Below, piece by piece: positions 53,015-62,000 of a stretch of DNA of 64,000 bases (positions are counted from its first letter, which is position 1; every line of letters starts with the position of its first letter). The DNA lies in contig CALUNU010000008.1 in assembly GCA_944322095.1 (NCBI GenBank), positions 33,399 through 97,398 of the forward strand, given 5' to 3'. The translations under genes and the position numbers were made by a program. The DNA comes from an uncultured Alloprevotella sp. Lineage in GTDB: Bacteria > Bacteroidota > Bacteroidia > Bacteroidales > Bacteroidaceae. Below the pieces are notes generated by a model. That model did not search any database and was not told the origin of the DNA. It was given only the letters and a program-made list of their open reading frames with translations.

Positions 53015-53050
53015 TTATATTGTGTCTGCGCCATGAACAGTGCATGGCGG
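53015..53050 (-). pseudogene. Remnant of a paralogous TPR/HTH regulator gene
   Basis: These 36 bases match 51701-51736 inside the intact regulator gene at 31 positions and encode MAQTQYKN, compared with MTQAQYKN. They sit next to box B copy 2, where an intact regulator sits in copy 1. About 1.6 kb of the gene is missing, so an internal deletion is likely. Confidence 0.65.
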
Positions 53051-53128
53051 CTTCGGCCTGTTCGAACAGGCGGGTTGTATCTCTATCCATCGAATGGGTA
53101 TAGATGGGTTGGCTGCATGTGAGATATA

Positions 53129-53162
53129 CCCGTTGAGCAAGCGCTCAGGCTTGCTCAACGGG
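53129..53162. terminator. Hairpin after propeller B
   Basis: CCCGTTGAGCAAGC pairs perfectly with GCTTGCTCAACGGG, 30 nt downstream of the stop at 53192. There is no T-tract on the minus strand. Confidence 0.55.
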
Positions 53163-53191
53163 CAAAAGAAAAAATCGCAGTGGTGGCAATC

Positions 53192-54994
53192 TTACGGGCG
53201 GGGCTGTATAAACTTGACGTACGTTTGCCCGTCGCGCTTGGCCACGTAGAATACGCGACCGCTGCCCTCGCCGCGACGCAGGCCGTAGGACAGCACTTTT
53301 TCGCGGCTGTCTTCGGGGGCCAGCATGTAGCGTTCCGCGACTTGGCCCGTTTTGCGCGAAAGGCGCACATATTCGCAAGAGGAGGCCGCCGTTTCATCGT
53401 CGTATGGTTTCCCGTGCTGAACAAGGCAGTTGATGCCAAGGCTGTCGAGCGTCATCTGCCTGATGCAGCGGTTGAAGGAAGCGTCGTACGTGTGGGGATA
53501 GTCTTCGTCGTAGAGCAAGTTTATCTGCGGGGCGGGCAGGCTGTCGGCATCCAAGTGGAACACCTCGTAGGTGCGCAATGTCGTTTGGGGACGGTCTGTG
53601 GCGGTGGCATAGAGCAAGCCGGTGAAGCCGTTGCCGTAGACGAAGGTGCTGTCGCTCGTGTCGGCCACGGGGTGGAGGAAGGCGTACCCCGTCAGACTAC
53701 GGCGGAAGATGTTTTCCAGCTGACCGAAGCGGCGGACGAGATGGCCCGTGCGCTTGTCGAACTGGGCCATGTAGGGCAGCGGCTGGTCGTAGAAGCCGTC
53801 CACCCGCGGGTCGAAGAGCGGGTTGCCTTTGCAGCTGTCGTCGGGCAGGAAGTAGGAGTAGGTAAACTTTTCCGTAGCCATAGCGATGCAGGCGTTGCCG
53901 AGCGGGAACGTAGTGAAGTGCATATCCATATAGCTGACGTCATTGGTGATGTCGGCGTCAATGTCGGTCGTCGGGCGCCGAGAAAAAGGTTGCAGACGCC
54001 AACGCAGCACAAGGGGCTCGTTGTAGAAGCTGGTGTTTTCGTCTTCTTTGAATACAAGAGGAACGGAATAGGACAGGCCTATTTCGTCAGGCCCGAGGAC
54101 GCTGGCGCCAATGGCCATATAGCGGAACGAAGGTCGGTTGGCTTCCATCTCGGTCGGTGCCAAATCTATGAAGTTGTCGCGATATATGCTGTCGACGAGC
54201 AAAGTCTTGGTTTCTCCGAAGGCCTGTTCCAATGGGTCGTACCGGAAGAGGAAGCCTGCGTTGCACAGCTTATCGCTCAGTAAAAGGTTGTCGCCTTGCA
54301 TCACGACATTGCCTTGCAGCGAAGATAGTTTGTATCCATAGCCGGGATGAAGCGGAAGCGCTGGTGAATAGGCCAGATGACGGGTTGTTTCTGTTGCCTG
54401 CGTCGGGGTAGGCAGTGGAGGCTGTTGCTCTTCCACTTCGTCGCCTGCAAAGGTGTGGAAGGGCAAGGGCTTGCGCACGGCCATGAAGTCGCGGATGAAC
54501 GCGGGGCTGATATACGAAAGCTGGCCGCCTGTGATGAGCAGTCCGTGCCGGGCGTCTATCTTTAAAACGTGGACGCCATTGGGATAGTTGTAGCTAAAGC
54601 TGAATATCTTCTTATACTGTTCCTTGTCGTCGACGGCCAAGCGATCTTCGCCCCAGCTTTCGCGCATGGCATAGCCGATGGCAGCCTCTGCGTCGTCATA
54701 AAGCAGGATGGCCAGCAGTTTCTCGTCGGGTCTCTCTGCTTTTAGTACTCGTACGAAGGATGGGATGACGGCTTCGCAGCGGGGACAACCGTTGGGGATA
54801 AGAATTATGGCTACGACAGTGTCCTTTCCCGGGTACATTTGCTGCATGTAGGCACGCAGGAGCTGTTCTGTCCCCTGTTTCTGACGGATTTGCAAAGGGT
54901 CTTCCATCATCAACTCGTAGAAGTTCTCGCCTTCCTGTCCGTGGGCCGTAAGGAATACGAGGCTGCCAAGCAGGAGAAATAAAAGCTTTTTCAT
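53192..54994 (-). CDS. Secreted thioredoxin-like/beta-propeller protein, copy B
   Basis: The 600-residue paralogue of the 47736-49526 product has signal peptide MKKLLFLLLGSLVFLTAHG and thioredoxin-like residues about 25-175, with ILIPNGCPRCEAVI (Cys70/Cys73) and HVLKIDARHGLLITGGQLSYISP. The propeller-like remainder is conserved along its length (FDPRVDGFYDQPLPYMAQFDKRTGHLVRRFGQ, FVYGNGFTGLLYA, VLSYGLRRGEGSGRVFYVAK). It follows the small Cys-containing secreted protein in the same operon, with a perfect hairpin between. Function unknown; the pair suggests the small protein is its partner or substrate. Confidence 0.8.
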   Translation of the reverse strand: MKKLLFLLLGSLVFLTAHGQEGENFYELMMEDPLQIRQKQGTEQLLRAYMQQMYPGKDTVVAIILIPNGCPRCEAVIPSFVRVLKAERPDEKLLAILLYDDAEAAIGYAMRESWGEDRLAVDDKEQYKKIFSFSYNYPNGVHVLKIDARHGLLITGGQLSYISPAFIRDFMAVRKPLPFHTFAGDEVEEQQPPLPTPTQATETTRHLAYSPALPLHPGYGYKLSSLQGNVVMQGDNLLLSDKLCNAGFLFRYDPLEQAFGETKTLLVDSIYRDNFIDLAPTEMEANRPSFRYMAIGASVLGPDEIGLSYSVPLVFKEDENTSFYNEPLVLRWRLQPFSRRPTTDIDADITNDVSYMDMHFTTFPLGNACIAMATEKFTYSYFLPDDSCKGNPLFDPRVDGFYDQPLPYMAQFDKRTGHLVRRFGQLENIFRRSLTGYAFLHPVADTSDSTFVYGNGFTGLLYATATDRPQTTLRTYEVFHLDADSLPAPQINLLYDEDYPHTYDASFNRCIRQMTLDSLGINCLVQHGKPYDDETAASSCEYVRLSRKTGQVAERYMLAPEDSREKVLSYGLRRGEGSGRVFYVAKRDGQTYVKFIQPRP

Positions 54995-55021
54995 TGTCAG
55001 ATCTTATTAGAGTGAAATATT

Positions 55022-55063
55022 AATACAACCCGCCATGTCCAGCGAGGAATGGCGGGTTGTATT
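55022..55063 (-). terminator. Intercistronic hairpin between small secreted protein and propeller B
   Basis: AATACAACCCGCCAT (55022-55036) pairs perfectly with ATGGCGGGTTGTATT (55049-55063), 3 nt after the stop of the small gene, and is followed on the minus strand by AATATTTC. Same position and 15-bp stem length as the hairpin at 49541-49581, but different sequence. Confidence 0.78.
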
Positions 55064-55066
55064 CTT

Positions 55067-55459
55067 TTAGTCGAGGTTAGTCTCAGCGCTTTCTCCTTCC
55101 CAGATAACTTTAAGGCCCGGGTAGGTGCGTTCGCATTGCTTCATGGTGATGTAGTCGCTGTATGGCGTATCGGCCGGGAGAATGACAATTCTTGTAACGG
55201 CATTTGGCTCTGCGCTGAGCAAGCCAATGCTTCCATCGTTTCCACCAAGGGTGGGAGGAATCCTATCACAGTTTCTGTCTCCTTCTGCGGTCTCTCCTCC
55301 CGGCACGTAGACCCGAGCGCAAACGCGGGTGGTCAGTCCTCTGCATGGATTCCATGGGTCACCGGTACTTCTTCGTCCATAATAGGTTGTGTAGCCATCT
55401 GCAAAGGCAGACGTGGCAAGCAGCAGCATGGCTGCGGTTGATAATAATATACGTTTCAT
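55067..55459 (-). CDS. Small secreted four-cysteine protein
   Basis: The 130-residue protein has signal peptide MKRILLSTAAMLLLATSAFA. The mature chain has four Cys (in WNPCRG, RVCARV, DRNCDR and MKQCER), enough for two disulfides, and an acidic tail. I do not recognise a named family; the TGDPWNPCRG segment recalls small secreted proteins encoded next to propeller proteins in Bacteroidales. It is driven by boxed promoter copy 3 and is the first gene of the operon with propeller B. Confidence 0.75.
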   Translation of the reverse strand: MKRILLSTAAMLLLATSAFADGYTTYYGRRSTGDPWNPCRGLTTRVCARVYVPGGETAEGDRNCDRIPPTLGGNDGSIGLLSAEPNAVTRIVILPADTPYSDYITMKQCERTYPGLKVIWEGESAETNLD

Positions 55460-55520
55460 GTTAATTAGGTTTTAATGTTTAATGGGGATACTTGCAGCTG
55501 CTTGATTGTGTCTCCGAGTC

Positions 55521-55656
55521 CAAAAGTACGGGGCTTTTGCAGCCTTTGCAAGAAAACAAGGTAGACAAATGAGTGGACATTTTGGGCTTGGTGAAATCTC
55601 TATATGCGTTGATATTTAGTGGTTTACGCATCTATGAGGGTAGACATGGGCGTTCC
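55521..55656 (-). promoter_or_regulatory. Cassette promoter copy 3
   Basis: -7 TACTTTTG (55521-55528), -33 TTCTTG (55549-55554), box A TGTCCACTCATTTGTCTAC (55561-55579), box B GGAACGCCCATGTCTAC (55640-55656). Spacings match copies 1 and 2. Confidence 0.88.
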
Positions 55657-55685
55657 GGGCCTTGAATGGGCCGGCACAATTGCAT

Positions 55686-55732
55686 GAAAAACGGGGAGCG
55701 CCTGCGGGACGGAACCCGTGGCGCTCCCCGTT
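55686..55732 (-). terminator. Intrinsic terminator of pflB
   Basis: ACGGGGAGCGCC pairs perfectly with GGCGCTCCCCGT, followed by TTTTTCATG on the minus strand. Confidence 0.9.
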
Positions 55733-55757
55733 GGATGGGGATGTGGTTGGCAGCCGT

Positions 55758-57986
55758 TTACATGCGTTCGTGGAACGAGCGGCTGATCACTTCGAGCTGG
55801 TGCTCGCGGCTGAGCTTGGTGAAGTTGACGGCATAGCCCGAGACGCGGATGGTGAGTTGCGGGTATTTCTCGGGATGTTCCATGGCGTCTTCCAGCATTT
55901 CGCGGTTGAGCACGTTGACGTTCAGGTGGTGGGCACCCTTGGTGAAGTAGCCGTCGATCATCGTGACGAGGTTTTCAACGCGGGCCTCGGGCGTGGGGCC
56001 GAGCGACTTGGGCACGATGGAGAACGTGTTGGAGATGCCGTCCTGCGCGTCGCGGTAGCGGAGCTTGGCTACGGAGCTGAGCGAGGCGATGGCGCCGCTC
56101 TTGTCGCGACCGTGCATGGGGTTGGCGCCCGGGGCGAAGGCTACGCCCTTTGCGCGGCCGTCGGGGGTGGCACCCGTCTTCTTGCCATACATCACGTTGG
56201 AAGTGATGGTGAGCAGCGAGAGCGTGGGGCGTGCGTTCTTGTAGACAGGCAGCTTTTTGAGCTCCTCGCTGAAATAGTAAACGAGGTCGACGCCGAGGTG
56301 GTCGACGCGGTCGTCGTTGTTGCCGAAGCAGGGGAACTCACCCTCGATGTCGAAGCTCTCGGTGAGGCCGATGTCGTTGCGGCGGGCCGTCACCTTGGCA
56401 TACTTGATGGCCGAGAGCGAGTCGATGGCGATGGAGAGGCCGGCCACGCCATAGGCTAGGTTGATGCGCGGGTTGGTATCGACGAAAGCCATCTGGGCCT
56501 TTTCGTAGTAGTACTTGTCGTGCATGTAGTGGATGATGTTCATCGCCTCGTTGTAGACGCGGGCCACCTGCGTGAGCACGAGTTTGTAGTTGGCCATGAC
56601 CTCTTCGTAGTTGAGGCGGTCGCTCGTCAGTACGGGAATGCCCTCGACGATGACGGTGCCCGTGTTTTCGCAGCGGCCGCCGTTGATGGCCAGCAGCAGG
56701 GCTTTGGCCAGGTTGGCGCGGGCGCCGAAGAACTGTATCTGGCGACCGATGTCCTGGTAGGAAACGCAGCAGGCAATGCCGTAGTCGTCGCTGTGGCGCA
56801 CCTCGCGCATGAGCGTGTCGTTTTCATACTGGATGGAGCTCGTGTCGACCGACACTTTGGCGCAGAAGTCCTTGAAGCCTTCGGGCAGCTCGGGGCTCCA
56901 CAGCACCGTGAGGTTGGGCTCGGGCGAGGGACCGAGGTTGTAGAGCGTCTGCAAGAAGCGGAACGACGTTTTCGTCACCTTGGTGCGTCCGTCGTTGAAG
57001 CGTCCGCCCAGGGCTTCGGTCACCCATGTGGGGTCGCCGGCGAAGATTTCGTTGTAAGAGCCCATGCGCAGATGGCGCACCATGCGGAGCTTGATGACGA
57101 ACTGGTCGACGAGCTCCTGGGCGAAAGTCTCGTCTATGAGGCCGTGCTTGAGGTCGTGTTCGATGTAGATGTCGAGGAACGATGATACGTTACCCAGCGA
57201 CATGGCGGCCCCGTCCTGCTCCTTGACCGCGGCAAGGTAGGCCATGTAGACCCACTGCACGGCCTCCTGTGCCGTATAGGCCGGGCGGGAGAGGTCGAGC
57301 CCGTAATATTCGCCCATCACTTTGATGTCTTTCAGGGCTCTGATCTGTTCGGCCACCTCTTCGCGCAGGCGGATGCGGTCCTCGGTCATGGGGCCGGTGA
57401 GGTGGCGCAGGTCGTCGGCCTTGGCCTCAATGATGCGGTCGATGCCGTAGAGGGCCAGGCGACGGTAGTCGCCGATGATGCGGCCGCGGGCATAGTTGTC
57501 GGGCAGGCCCGTCAGGAAGCCCAGCGAGCGGAATTTGCGTATTTCTTCGGTATAGACGTCGAACACGCCGTCGTTGTGGGTCTTACGGTAGTGGGTGAAG
57601 ATTTCCTTTACCTCGGGGTTGAGCTGTACGCCGTTCTCGGCGCAGGCTTTCTCAACGACGCGTATGCCGCCGAAGGGCTTGATGGCACGTTTCAGCAGCA
57701 TGTCGGTCTGCAAGCCCACGATGAGCTCGTTCTCGCGGTCGATGTAGCCTGCGGGATGCGAGGTGATGGTCGAGACGCGGTCGGGGTCGAGCGCACGAAC
57801 GCCACCCCCGGCGCGTTCCTCTTCGAGGGCTTTCAGACATTCTTTCCACACGGCCAAGGTGCGGGCGGTGGGGCCTTGCAGGAAAGAGGCGTCACCTTCG
57901 TAGGGCGTGATGTTTCTGCGCACAAAGTCGGTGACGTTGATTTCGCGGCTCCATGGCCCGTCGATGAATTGCTTGGTCAAATCCAT
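55758..57986 (-). CDS. pflB: Formate C-acetyltransferase (pyruvate formate-lyase)
   Basis: The ATG at 57986 gives [22 protein letters not shown] and a 742-residue glycyl-radical enzyme converting pyruvate and CoA to acetyl-CoA and formate. Visible are the catalytic Cys pair in [11 protein letters not shown] and the radical glycine motif [10 protein letters not shown] close to the C-terminus. The partner activase gene pflA is 17 kb away. TACCTTTG at 58090-58097 is a likely -7 element (leader about 100 nt). Confidence 0.96.
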   Translation of the reverse strand: MDLTKQFIDGPWSREINVTDFVRRNITPYEGDASFLQGPTARTLAVWKECLKALEEERAGGGVRALDPDRVSTITSHPAGYIDRENELIVGLQTDMLLKRAIKPFGGIRVVEKACAENGVQLNPEVKEIFTHYRKTHNDGVFDVYTEEIRKFRSLGFLTGLPDNYARGRIIGDYRRLALYGIDRIIEAKADDLRHLTGPMTEDRIRLREEVAEQIRALKDIKVMGEYYGLDLSRPAYTAQEAVQWVYMAYLAAVKEQDGAAMSLGNVSSFLDIYIEHDLKHGLIDETFAQELVDQFVIKLRMVRHLRMGSYNEIFAGDPTWVTEALGGRFNDGRTKVTKTSFRFLQTLYNLGPSPEPNLTVLWSPELPEGFKDFCAKVSVDTSSIQYENDTLMREVRHSDDYGIACCVSYQDIGRQIQFFGARANLAKALLLAINGGRCENTGTVIVEGIPVLTSDRLNYEEVMANYKLVLTQVARVYNEAMNIIHYMHDKYYYEKAQMAFVDTNPRINLAYGVAGLSIAIDSLSAIKYAKVTARRNDIGLTESFDIEGEFPCFGNNDDRVDHLGVDLVYYFSEELKKLPVYKNARPTLSLLTITSNVMYGKKTGATPDGRAKGVAFAPGANPMHGRDKSGAIASLSSVAKLRYRDAQDGISNTFSIVPKSLGPTPEARVENLVTMIDGYFTKGAHHLNVNVLNREMLEDAMEHPEKYPQLTIRVSGYAVNFTKLSREHQLEVISRSFHERM

Positions 57987-58089
57987 AAGCTTAATATAAA
58001 TAATGTGTAAAACGTGTTTGATGCGTTCCTTGCCCGCCGTTTCGACCGGCGGAACGGGCCATTTTCGCACGTTTGACCCGTTTCGTGTG

Positions 58090-58097
58090 CAAAGGTA
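58090..58097 (-). promoter_or_regulatory. -7 element TACCTTTG for pflB
   Basis: It matches TAnnTTTG and lies about 100 nt upstream of the start. Confidence 0.55.
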
Positions 58098-58246
58098 ATG
58101 AATAAATTACAAATTCGCACAGAAAACAGCCAAAAACTCGTTCATGCTGAAACGTTTTGCCCGCAACGCTTGACTTTTCGCCTGCGAAAAGCGCGCGTGA
58201 AGCCAAGAAAATCAAAGGCTTGGTTTAATTTTCTGAAAAAAAGCCG

Positions 58247-58254
58247 TAACTTTG
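58247..58254 (+). promoter_or_regulatory. -7 element TAACTTTG for efp
   Basis: TAACTTTG lies 63 nt upstream of the efp ATG. Confidence 0.6.
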
Positions 58255-58317
58255 CGCGCGTTCCAAGGGGAACCCTCATAGAAAAGACAGAACAACAGAT
58301 AAATACATCCGAACAAC

Positions 58318-58884
58318 ATGATTAAATCGCAAGACATTAAGAAAGGCACCTGCATCCGTTTGGACGGAAAGCTCTATTTCTGCATCGACTTCCTCCATGT
58401 GAAGCCTGGCAAGGGCAACACCATCATGCGCACCACGCTGAAGGACGTGGTGAGCGGCCGCGTGTTGGAGCGTCGCTTCAACATCGGCGAAGCGCTCGAA
58501 GACGTGCGTGTGGAGCGCCGCCCTTACCAGTATTCGTATGCCGAGGGCGATTCGTTCCACTTCCTCAACCAGGAAACGTGGGACGACGTGGTCATTGCCA
58601 AAGAGCTCATCACAGGCGTCGACTTCATGAAGGAAGGCGACGTGGTTGACGTGGTGAGCGACGCATCGACCGAGACGATCCTTTACGCTGAGATGCCTGT
58701 GAAGACGCGTCTGAAGATTACCTATACCGAGCCGGGCCTGAAGGGCGACACTGCCACCAACACGATGAAGCCCGCCACGCTCGAAACGGGAGCCGAGATC
58801 CGCGTGCCCCTCTTCATCAACGAAGGCGAGATTGTCGAGGTCGACACGCGCGACGGTTCCTACGTGAACCGCGTGAAGGCCTGA
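58318..58884 (+). CDS. efp: Translation elongation factor P
   Basis: The 188-residue protein has three beta-barrel domains: KOW-like (KGTCIRLDGKLYFCIDFLHVKPGKGNTIMRT, with the modifiable Lys in PGKGN), OB (FLNQETWDDVVIAKELI) and C-terminal (LETGAEIRVPLFINEGEIVEVDTRDGSYVNRVKA). It relieves ribosome stalling at polyproline. Single gene with its own promoter and terminator. Confidence 0.97.
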   Translation: MIKSQDIKKGTCIRLDGKLYFCIDFLHVKPGKGNTIMRTTLKDVVSGRVLERRFNIGEALEDVRVERRPYQYSYAEGDSFHFLNQETWDDVVIAKELITGVDFMKEGDVVDVVSDASTETILYAEMPVKTRLKITYTEPGLKGDTATNTMKPATLETGAEIRVPLFINEGEIVEVDTRDGSYVNRVKA

Positions 58885-58906
58885 CCGTCGCTGCTTCATA
58901 AGGTTT

Positions 58907-58952
58907 AAAAACCGCCTGCATCGCCCCGCCCGAGAAGGTGCAGGCGGTTTTT
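58907..58952 (+). terminator. Intrinsic terminator of efp
   Basis: AAAACCGCCTGCA pairs with TGCAGGCGGTTTT, followed by further T. Confidence 0.9.
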
Positions 58953-59001
58953 TGTATGCCCGTCGGCCGCCGCATGGCTTGCAAGCGGTCGGAAAAACGC
59001 A

Positions 59002-59035
59002 AAGCGCCCCCGCTCCACAAGGAGCGGGGGCGCTT
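59002..59035 (-). terminator. Intrinsic terminator of nifJ
   Basis: AAGCGCCCCCGCTCC, loop, GGAGCGGGGGCGCTT: a perfect 15-bp stem 23 nt after the nifJ stop. Confidence 0.85.
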
Positions 59036-59057
59036 ATTTAATAAGGTGTGGAGGCTT

Positions 59058-62000
59058 TTAGAGCGACCAGTCTTCTTTCGTCTTGCGTACGTAGGAAGCG
59101 TAGCGGTGCTTGGCAGCCTCTTCCGTTTTGTTGAAGAGTTCCTGAGCCTGTTCGGGCAGGGCCTTCTTCAAGGAGAGGAAGCGCACCTCACCGTTGAGGT
59201 AGTCCTGGAATTTGCTCCAATCGGGTTCCTTCGAGTCGAGGGTGAAGGGGTTCTTGCCTTCGGCTTCGAGGGCCGGGTTGAAGCGCCAGAGCTGCCAGTA
59301 GCCACACTCGACGGCCTTGGCCTCTTCGGCCTGGCTCTTGCCCATGCCGCCTTTGGCTTTCAGACCGTGGTTGATGCAGGGAGCATAGGCGATGATGAGC
59401 GAAGGTCCGTGATAGGCTTCGGCCTCGCGGATGGCTTTCAGGCACTGAGCCTGGTCGGCACCCATGGCCACCTGTGCCACGTAAACGTAGCCGTAGGTCG
59501 TTTGCATCAGGCCGAGGTCTTTCTTCGTCACGCGCTTGCCGCTGGCGGCAAACTGTGCGATGGCGCCGATCGGGGTCGACTTGGAAGCCTGGCCACCCGT
59601 GTTGGAGTAGACTTCGGTGTCGAGCACGAGGATGTTGACGTCCTCGCCGCTGGCCAGCACATGGTCGAGGCCGCCGTAACCGATGTCGTAGGAAGCACCG
59701 TCGCCGCCGATGATCCACTGGCTGCGCTTGGTGAGGTAGTGCGTCAGTTCGCTGAGCTGCGTGCAGACGGGGCAGCCGCCGGCCTTGCCGGCCTCGATGA
59801 GCGGCGTGAGCTTGTCGGCAGCGGCGCGGCTGGCGTCGGCGTCGTCCTTGCCTTCGATCCAGGCCTGAGCGGCTTCCTTGAAGTCGGCCGGAGTTTGGGC
59901 GTCGGCGATGGCGCCTTCGAGCAGTTCCTGGATGCGTGCGCGCATTTTCTTGTTGGCCAGCACCATACCCATGCCAAATTCGCAGAAGTCCTCAAAGAGC
60001 GAGTTGGCCCATGCGGGACCCTGCCCTTTGGCGTTCTTCGTGTAGGGCGTCGAGGGGATGGAGCCCGAGTAGATCGACGAGCATCCCGTGGCGTTGGCAA
60101 TCATCTGACGGTCGCCGAAGAGCTGGCTGATGAGCTTGACGTAAGGCGTTTCGCCGCAGCCCGAGCAAGCACCCGAGAACTCGAAGAGCGGTTGGGCAAA
60201 CTGCGAGTTTTTCGGGTTGAGTTTCACGTCGACAAGGTGTTGCTTCGTGGCAACGTTCTTTACGCAGTAGTCCCAGTTGGCAACCTCGCCCATCTGTCCT
60301 TCAAGGGGCACCATGGTGAGGGCCTTGTTGCCGCGCATGCCCGGGCAAACGTCGGCGCAGTTGCCGCAGCCGAGGCAGTCGAGCACGTCGACCTGCATGC
60401 GGAAGTGCATGCCCTTCATGGCGGCGGGAGCTTTCATTTCGAGCGTCGTGGCGCCGAAGCCCTTCACCTCCTCGTCGTCCATGACGAACGGGCGGATGGC
60501 GGCGTGCGGGCAGACGAACGAGCACTTGTTGCACTGGATGCAGTTTTCAGCGTTCCATACGGGAACGAAGGCAGCCACGCCGCGCTTTTCGTAGGCAGCC
60601 GTGCCCTGTTCCCACGTACCGTCGACCGAGCACGTGTAGGCCGAAACGGGCAACAGGTCGCCGTTTTGTGCGTTGATGGGGCGAACGAGGTCGGAGATGT
60701 AGGCAGGCTCGTCGCGCTCCACCTTGGCGTCTTCGGGCAGCGAGGCCCATGCGGGATCGACGGGGAGCTGCTTGTATTCGCCTCCGCGGTCGACGGCCTG
60801 GTAGTTCTTGTCGACGACGTCCTGACCCTTCTTGCCGTACGATTTCACGATGAACTTCTTCATCTGCTCGACGGCCAGGTCGACGGGGATGACCTGCGTG
60901 ATGCGGAAGAAGGCCGATTGCAGGATGGTGTTGGTGCGGTTGCCGAGACCGATCTCCTGGGCAATCTTCGTAGCGTTGATGTAGTAGACGGTAATGTTGT
61001 GCTCGGCGAAATAGCGCTTCACGTTGTTCGGCAGGTTGTGCACGAGCTCGTCGCCCTCCCAGATGGTGTTGAGCAGGAAGGTGCCGCCGTCGCGCAGGCC
61101 GCGCAGCACGTCATACATGTGCAGGTAGGCCTGGACGTGGCAAGCCACGAAGTTGGGCGTCTTAATCTGGTAGGTCGAGCGGATGGGGTGGTCGCCGAAG
61201 CGCAGGTGCGAGCAGGTGAAGCCGCCCGACTTCTTCGAGTCGTAAGAGAAGTAGGCCTGGCAGTATTTGTCGGTGTTGTCGCCGATAATTTTGATGGAGT
61301 TTTTGTTGGCTCCCACGGTGCCGTCGGCGCCGAGGCCGTAGAACTTGGCTTCGAAGATGCCTTCGCCGCCCAGGGCCATCTCTTTTTCGAGGGGCAGGGA
61401 GGTAAACGTCACGTCGTCCACGATGCCCAGCGTGAAGTGGTCCTTGGGCGTGGGCAGGGCGAGGTTGTCGAACACGGAGATGATCATCGTCGGCGTTGTG
61501 TCGCACGAGCCGAGGCCGTAGCGGCCGCCCACGATGAGCGGACGGTTGGCAGCGTCGTAGAATGCCTCCTTGACGTCGAGGAAGAGCGGTTCGCCCACGG
61601 CGCCCGGCTCCTTCGTGCGGTCGAGCACGGCGATGCGCTTGCACGTCTGCGGGATGGCAGCCAGCAGGTGCTTGGCCGAGAACGGACGGTAGAGGTGAAC
61701 GCTCACCATGCCCACCTTCTGGCCGTTGGCGTTCAGGTGGTCGATGGCCTCGCGGGCAGCTTCGGTGACGGAGCCCATGGCGATGATGACGCGGTCGGCG
61801 TCGGCAGCGCCGTAATAGCTGAACAGCTTGTATTCGCGGCCCGTGATTTTCGACATCTCCTCCATGTATTTCTCCACGATGGCGGGCACGGCCTCATAGT
61901 AGGCGTTGCAGCTCTCGCGGTGAGCGAAGAAGGTTTCGGGGTTTTCGGCCATACCGCGGGCCACGGGGTGCTCGGGGCTCAGGGCACGGGCGCGGAATTC

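Noticed and set aside
53040..53249. Small plus-strand frame after propeller B
   Set aside because: It spans the regulator remnant, a hairpin and the 3' end of the propeller gene; no coding signal.
47736..55459. Lantibiotic-like or radical-SAM peptide modification cluster
   Set aside because: No radical SAM maturase, lanthionine synthetase or peptidase-exporter is encoded in this stretch; the small proteins look like folded secreted domains.
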